From positions 1 through 9,493 of the forward strand of contig JALUWH010000200.1 in assembly GCA_027019685.1 (NCBI GenBank): DNA of 9,493 nucleotides, read 5' to 3'. Positions 6,327 to 9,493 of this stretch are shown here, one piece after another (within the stretch, counting starts at the first letter, position 1; each line of letters starts with the position of its first letter). A program made the translations under genes and the position numbers. The notes beneath the pieces were generated by a model. The model had not been told where the DNA came from, did not search any database, and worked only from the letters and a program-made list of their open reading frames with translations. Source of the DNA: Ghiorsea sp. Lineage in GTDB: Bacteria; Pseudomonadota; Zetaproteobacteria; Mariprofundales; Mariprofundaceae.

Positions 6327-6698
6327 ATGCCAACTATCAATCAATTGATTCGCAAGTCTCGTAAAGATAAGCGAAAAATTAACAAAGTTCCTGCATTGCA
6401 AGCATGCCCACAACGTCGTGGTGTTTGTACGCGTGTTTATACAACAACACCTAAGAAGCCTAACTCGGCTTTGCGTAAGGTGGCTCGTGTTCGTTTGACC
6501 AATGGTCATGAAGTAACAGCATACATCCCAGGTGAAGGTCACCGTTTGCAAGAGCATAGTGTTGTGTTGATTCGTGGTGGACGTGTAAAAGATTTACCAG
6601 GTGTTCGTTATCATGTATTGCGTGGTGTGTTGGATACTACGGGTGTTGAAGGCCGTAAGCAGGCTCGCTCGAAGTACGGCGCTAAGCGTCCGAAGTAA
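6327..6698 (+). CDS. rpsL: 30S ribosomal protein S12
   Basis: S12 sits at the decoding centre of the 30S subunit and controls translational accuracy. The 123-residue length is standard. Universal blocks are clear: KVPALQACPQRRGVCTRVYT (20-39), TTPKKPNSALRKV (40-52), GEGHRLQEHSVVLIRGGRVK (69-88), DLPGVRYH (89-96) and the RKQARSKYGAKRPK tail. Lys43 and Lys88, the positions where substitutions commonly give streptomycin resistance, are both wild type, and the Asp89 modified by RimO in other bacteria is present. The ATG at 6327 follows AAGAGGT (6316-6322) at proper spacing. It is the first gene of the rpsL-rpsG-fusA-tuf operon. Unlike in many bacteria, rpoC is not immediately upstream. Confidence 0.99.
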   Translation: MPTINQLIRKSRKDKRKINKVPALQACPQRRGVCTRVYTTTPKKPNSALRKVARVRLTNGHEVTAYIPGEGHRLQEHSVVLIRGGRVKDLPGVRYHVLRGVLDTTGVEGRKQARSKYGAKRPK

Positions 6699-6713
6699 GA
6701 GAGGAATTAAGAA

Positions 6714-7184
6714 ATGCCACGTAAAGGTCCCGTCACACGTCGTCCGTTAACTCCGGATGCAAAATTTGGTGATACAACTGTTTCAACAGTCGTGAATGCG
6801 ATTATGTTGGATGGTAAAAAAGCAAAAGCTGAAGCTATTGTTTATGGTGCAATGGAAATTGCAGCAGCTAAATCAGGCGAAAAAGAGCTTGATATGATTC
6901 ATAAGGCATTGGAAGCAATTCGCCCATTGGTTGAGGTTAAGTCTCGCCGTGTTGGTGGTGCTACATATCAAGTGCCAATCGAAGTATCTGACCGTCGCCA
7001 GCAGTCTTTGGCTGTGCGTTGGCTGATTGAGTATTCACGCAAGCGTTCTGAGCAAACTATGGCTGAACGTTTGGGCAATGAGCTTGTTGATGCAATCAAT
7101 GAGCGTGGTGGCGCATATAAGAAGCGTGATGAAACACATCGTATGGCTGAAGCCAACAAAGCGTTTTCACATTTCCGCTGGTAA
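6714..7184 (+). CDS. rpsG: 30S ribosomal protein S7
   Basis: S7 is a primary 16S rRNA-binding protein that starts assembly of the 30S head and lies near the E site. The length of 156 residues is typical of the family. Recognisable blocks are the MPRKGPVTRRPLTPD start, LMLDGKK-like IMLDGKKAKAE (30-40), VEVKSRRVGGATYQVPIEV (73-91) and the MAEANKAFSHFRW end. The ATG at 6714 follows GAGAGG (6699-6704), nine bases away. Only 15 bases separate it from the rpsL stop. In E. coli the S7 translational-repression site occupies a roughly 100-nt rpsL-rpsG spacer, so that site cannot be present here in the same place. Confidence 0.99.
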   Translation: MPRKGPVTRRPLTPDAKFGDTTVSTVVNAIMLDGKKAKAEAIVYGAMEIAAAKSGEKELDMIHKALEAIRPLVEVKSRRVGGATYQVPIEVSDRRQQSLAVRWLIEYSRKRSEQTMAERLGNELVDAINERGGAYKKRDETHRMAEANKAFSHFRW

Positions 7185-7282
7185 TAGGTTTATCGTTGGT
7201 CGCTTGCGTAAAGCGGCATAGATTGGAAATTTAAAAGATTTATATTGTTCTAAACAGTTTAGGTTAGAAGAGGAGTAGTATC
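7185..7282 (+). other. 98-bp rpsG-fusA spacer / fusA leader
   Basis: This is the longest gap inside the operon. It contains a small stem CGCTT-GCGTA-AAGCG (7201-7215), an AT-rich middle, a CTAAAC-A-GTTTAG near-palindrome (7251-7263), and the fusA ribosome-binding site AAGAGGAG (7268-7275). No good promoter or terminator is visible. It could carry a translational control structure for fusA, but nothing in it is diagnostic. Confidence 0.35.
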
Positions 7283-9361
7283 GTGGCAAGACAGACACCA
7301 CTAGAGCGTGTACGTAACATTGGTATTATGGCGCATATTGATGCGGGTAAAACTACCATCACAGAGCGTATCCTTTTCTATACTGGCGTTTCGCATAAAA
7401 TCGGTGAAGTTCACGATGGTGCGGCAACAATGGACTGGATGGAACAAGAACAAGAGCGTGGTATTACTATCACATCTGCAGCTACAACCTGTAGCTGGAA
7501 TAAACATCATATTAATATTATTGATACACCTGGTCACGTGGACTTCACAATTGAAGTGGAGCGTTCTTTACGTGTGCTTGATGGCGCTGTAGGTGTTTTC
7601 TGTGCAGTGGGTGGTGTTCAGCCGCAATCTGAAACGGTTTGGCGTCAAGCTGATCGTTACAGTGTTCCTCGTATCGCATTTGTAAACAAAATGGATCGTA
7701 CGGGTGCTGAATTTTTCCGTGTTGTAAGTGAAATCGAAAGCCAACTTGGGCACAACGCTGTACCATTGAATGTGCCAATCGGCGCTGAAGATGGATTTAA
7801 AGGTGTGATTGACCTTGTGAGTATGAAGGCGTTTGTATGGAATGATGAAGCCATGGGCTCTGATTATTCTGTTGAAGACATTCCTGCTGAATTACAAGAT
7901 CAAGCTGATGAATACCGTGAAGTATTGATGGATGCAGTATCCATGGTTGACGAAGAGTTGATGGAGCTTCACTTAGAAGGTGAAGAAATTCCTTTGGCTC
8001 AATTAAAAGCTGCGATTCGTAAAGCGGTTTTGGACATTTCAATTATCCCAGTATTATGTGGCACAGCATTTAAAAACAAAGGTGTTCAGACTTTATTGGA
8101 TGCAGTGACAGATTATATGCCTGCACCAGTTGATGTCCCTGCAATTAAAGGTGTGAAAATTGATTCGGACGAAGAGGATTCGCGCCCATCATCTGATGAT
8201 GCGCCATTTGCTTCTTTGGCATTTAAAGTAATGACTGACCCGTTTGTGGGTGTGCTTACTTTCTTCCGTGTGTATTCAGGTGTTTTGGAATCAGGTTCTT
8301 ATGTGTTGAACTCGGTGAAAAACAAACGTGAACGCGTAGGCCGTATTTTGCAAATGCATGCTAACGACCGTAAAGAGATTAAAGAAGTGCGTGCTGGTGA
8401 TATTGCTGCAGCAGTTGGCCTTAAAGCAACAACAACAGGTGATACACTTTGTGATATGGATAACCCAATCGTGCTTGAGCGTATGGAATTCCCAGAGCCA
8501 GTGATTTCTGTTGCAATTGAGCCTAAGACAAAAGCTGACCAAGAAAAAATGGGTGTTGGCCTTGGTAAATTGGCTGCAGAAGATCCTTCTTTCCGTGTGA
8601 AAACTGATGAAGAAACAGGTCAAACTATTATTTCTGGTATGGGTGAGCTTCACTTGGAAATTCTGGTTGATCGTATGCGTCGTGAATTTAACGTAGATGC
8701 AAATATTGGTAAGCCTCAGGTTGCATACCGTGAAACCATCCGTGGTTCCGGTAAATTTGAAGGTAAGTTTGTTCGTCAGTCTGGTGGACGTGGTCAGTTT
8801 GGTCATGTTTGGTTGGAAATTGCTCCAATGGAAGCTGGTGAAGGATTCAAGTTTGAAGATAAAATCACTGGTGGTGTTGTTCCTCGCGAATATATCCCAG
8901 CAGTAGGTAAGGGCTGTGAAGAAGCGATGAACAATGGTGTTCTTGCTGGGTTCCCTATGGTGGACATTCAGGTTGCACTTGTTGATGGCTCTTATCATGA
9001 CGTGGATTCAAATGAGATGGCGTTTAAAGTTGCTGCATCTATGGGCTTCCGTAAAGGTTGTTCAGAGTGTCAGCCTGTGATTCTTGAGCCGATGATGAAA
9101 GTTGAAGTGACAACGCCTGAAGATTATATGGGTGATGTTGTTGGCGATTTAAATCGCCGTCGTGGTAAAATTCAAGGTATGAGTGACCGTGGTATTGCCA
9201 AGGTTGTTGATGCTGAAGTCCCATTGTCTGAAATGTTTGGTTATTCGACTGCGTTGCGCTCTATGTCGCAAGGTCGTGCAACATATACCATGCAATTTGT
9301 ACATTATGAAGAAGTCCCGCGTAATATTACTGAAGAAATTATTGCAAGTGTGAAAGGTTAG
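7283..9361 (+). CDS. fusA: Translation elongation factor G
   Basis: EF-G is the cytoplasmic GTPase that drives ribosomal translocation and, with ribosome recycling factor, subunit splitting. The 692-residue length matches the family. The GTPase motifs are intact: P-loop AHIDAGKTT (17-25), switch I ERGITITSAATT (58-69), DTPGH (81-85, His85 being the expected catalytic histidine), NKMD (135-138) and the GTAFKNKG G5 region near 260. Domains II to V follow in the normal order, including GMGELHLEILVDRMRREF in domain III, the domain IV block with RQSGGRGQFGHVWLE, and a GYSTALRSMSQGRATYTMQF stretch in domain V. The start is GTG at 7283 with AAGAGGAG (7268-7275) seven bases upstream. This fits the conserved N-terminus MARQTPLERVRNIGIMAHID. 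It is followed after 10 bases by tuf. Confidence 0.99.
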   Translation: MARQTPLERVRNIGIMAHIDAGKTTITERILFYTGVSHKIGEVHDGAATMDWMEQEQERGITITSAATTCSWNKHHINIIDTPGHVDFTIEVERSLRVLDGAVGVFCAVGGVQPQSETVWRQADRYSVPRIAFVNKMDRTGAEFFRVVSEIESQLGHNAVPLNVPIGAEDGFKGVIDLVSMKAFVWNDEAMGSDYSVEDIPAELQDQADEYREVLMDAVSMVDEELMELHLEGEEIPLAQLKAAIRKAVLDISIIPVLCGTAFKNKGVQTLLDAVTDYMPAPVDVPAIKGVKIDSDEEDSRPSSDDAPFASLAFKVMTDPFVGVLTFFRVYSGVLESGSYVLNSVKNKRERVGRILQMHANDRKEIKEVRAGDIAAAVGLKATTTGDTLCDMDNPIVLERMEFPEPVISVAIEPKTKADQEKMGVGLGKLAAEDPSFRVKTDEETGQTIISGMGELHLEILVDRMRREFNVDANIGKPQVAYRETIRGSGKFEGKFVRQSGGRGQFGHVWLEIAPMEAGEGFKFEDKITGGVVPREYIPAVGKGCEEAMNNGVLAGFPMVDIQVALVDGSYHDVDSNEMAFKVAASMGFRKGCSECQPVILEPMMKVEVTTPEDYMGDVVGDLNRRRGKIQGMSDRGIAKVVDAEVPLSEMFGYSTALRSMSQGRATYTMQFVHYEEVPRNITEEIIASVKG

Positions 9362-9371
9362 GAGAGAGTAA

Positions 9372-9493
9372 ATGTCTAAGGAAAAGTTTGAACGTAATAA
9401 GCCGCATGTGAACATTGGTACGATTGGTCACGTGGATCACGGCAAAACCACATTGACAGCAGCAATCACCAAAGTATTGGCTGAAGCTGGTGG
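9372..9493 (+). CDS. tuf: Elongation factor Tu, 3'-truncated by window edge
   Basis: The first 40 codons of EF-Tu, the GTPase that brings aminoacyl-tRNA to the ribosome, are present before the window ends. The visible N-terminus MSKEKFERNKPHVNIGTIGH and the complete P-loop GHVDHGKTT (19-27) identify it securely. The ATG at 9372 has AGGAGAG (9360-9366) partly overlapping the fusA stop codon (TAG 9359-9361), so translation is probably coupled to fusA. It completes the rpsL-rpsG-fusA-tuf order. Whether this is the only tuf copy in the genome cannot be told. Confidence 0.98.
   Translation, partial: MSKEKFERNKPHVNIGTIGHVDHGKTTLTAAITKVLAEAG

Noticed and set aside
8291..8998. 235-codon open frame on the minus strand opposite fusA
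   Set aside because: It lies wholly within conserved fusA sequence, and its Asn/Thr/Phe/Cys-rich translation reflects complementary codons rather than a protein.

Overview
The window is a stretch of an ordinary bacterial chromosome in which every recognisable gene lies on the + strand. RpsL, RpsG, EF-G and the start of EF-Tu are proteobacterial in character. A two-subunit glycine decarboxylase and moderate base composition (the gene bodies look mid-40s to about 50% GC) fit a proteobacterium. I cannot place it more finely from sequence alone; a gamma- or zetaproteobacterium would fit, but that is a guess.

Layout: (1) 2-2811, gcvPA (cut by the left edge) and gcvPB, overlapping by 4 bp, encode the two halves of the glycine cleavage system P-protein. 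(2) 2813-3184, a small AT-rich gene for an unrecognised membrane protein with a Cys/Gly/Trp tail motif. (3) 3185-3575, a gene-free stretch of about 390 bp made of back-to-back palindromic and repeat-like modules. (4) 3576-4982, an MFS transporter of the YajR type with its C-terminal ferredoxin-like domain. (5) 5036-6300, a tight pair encoding a YqhA/UPF0114 membrane protein and a TVGYGD potassium-channel-like protein. A perfect 13-bp hairpin immediately before the pair contains the ribosome-binding site of its first gene. (6) 6327-9493, the str operon rpsL-rpsG-fusA-tuf, with tuf cut by the right edge. A good candidate promoter for it lies inside the 3' end of the channel gene.

The gcv genes feed one-carbon metabolism: glycine decarboxylation passes the aminomethyl group to the H-protein, whose gene is presumably upstream with gcvT. 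The str operon supplies two small-subunit proteins and the two main elongation factors. The genes in between are membrane proteins with no evident metabolic link to either operon.

I see no clear new defence, mobile or biosynthetic system. The best leads are the RBS-sequestering hairpin before the YqhA/channel pair, the palindromic repeat cluster at 3186-3490, the small Cys-motif membrane protein, and the reorganised control region of the str operon. All structural statements come from reading by eye; no folding, alignment or database search was run.
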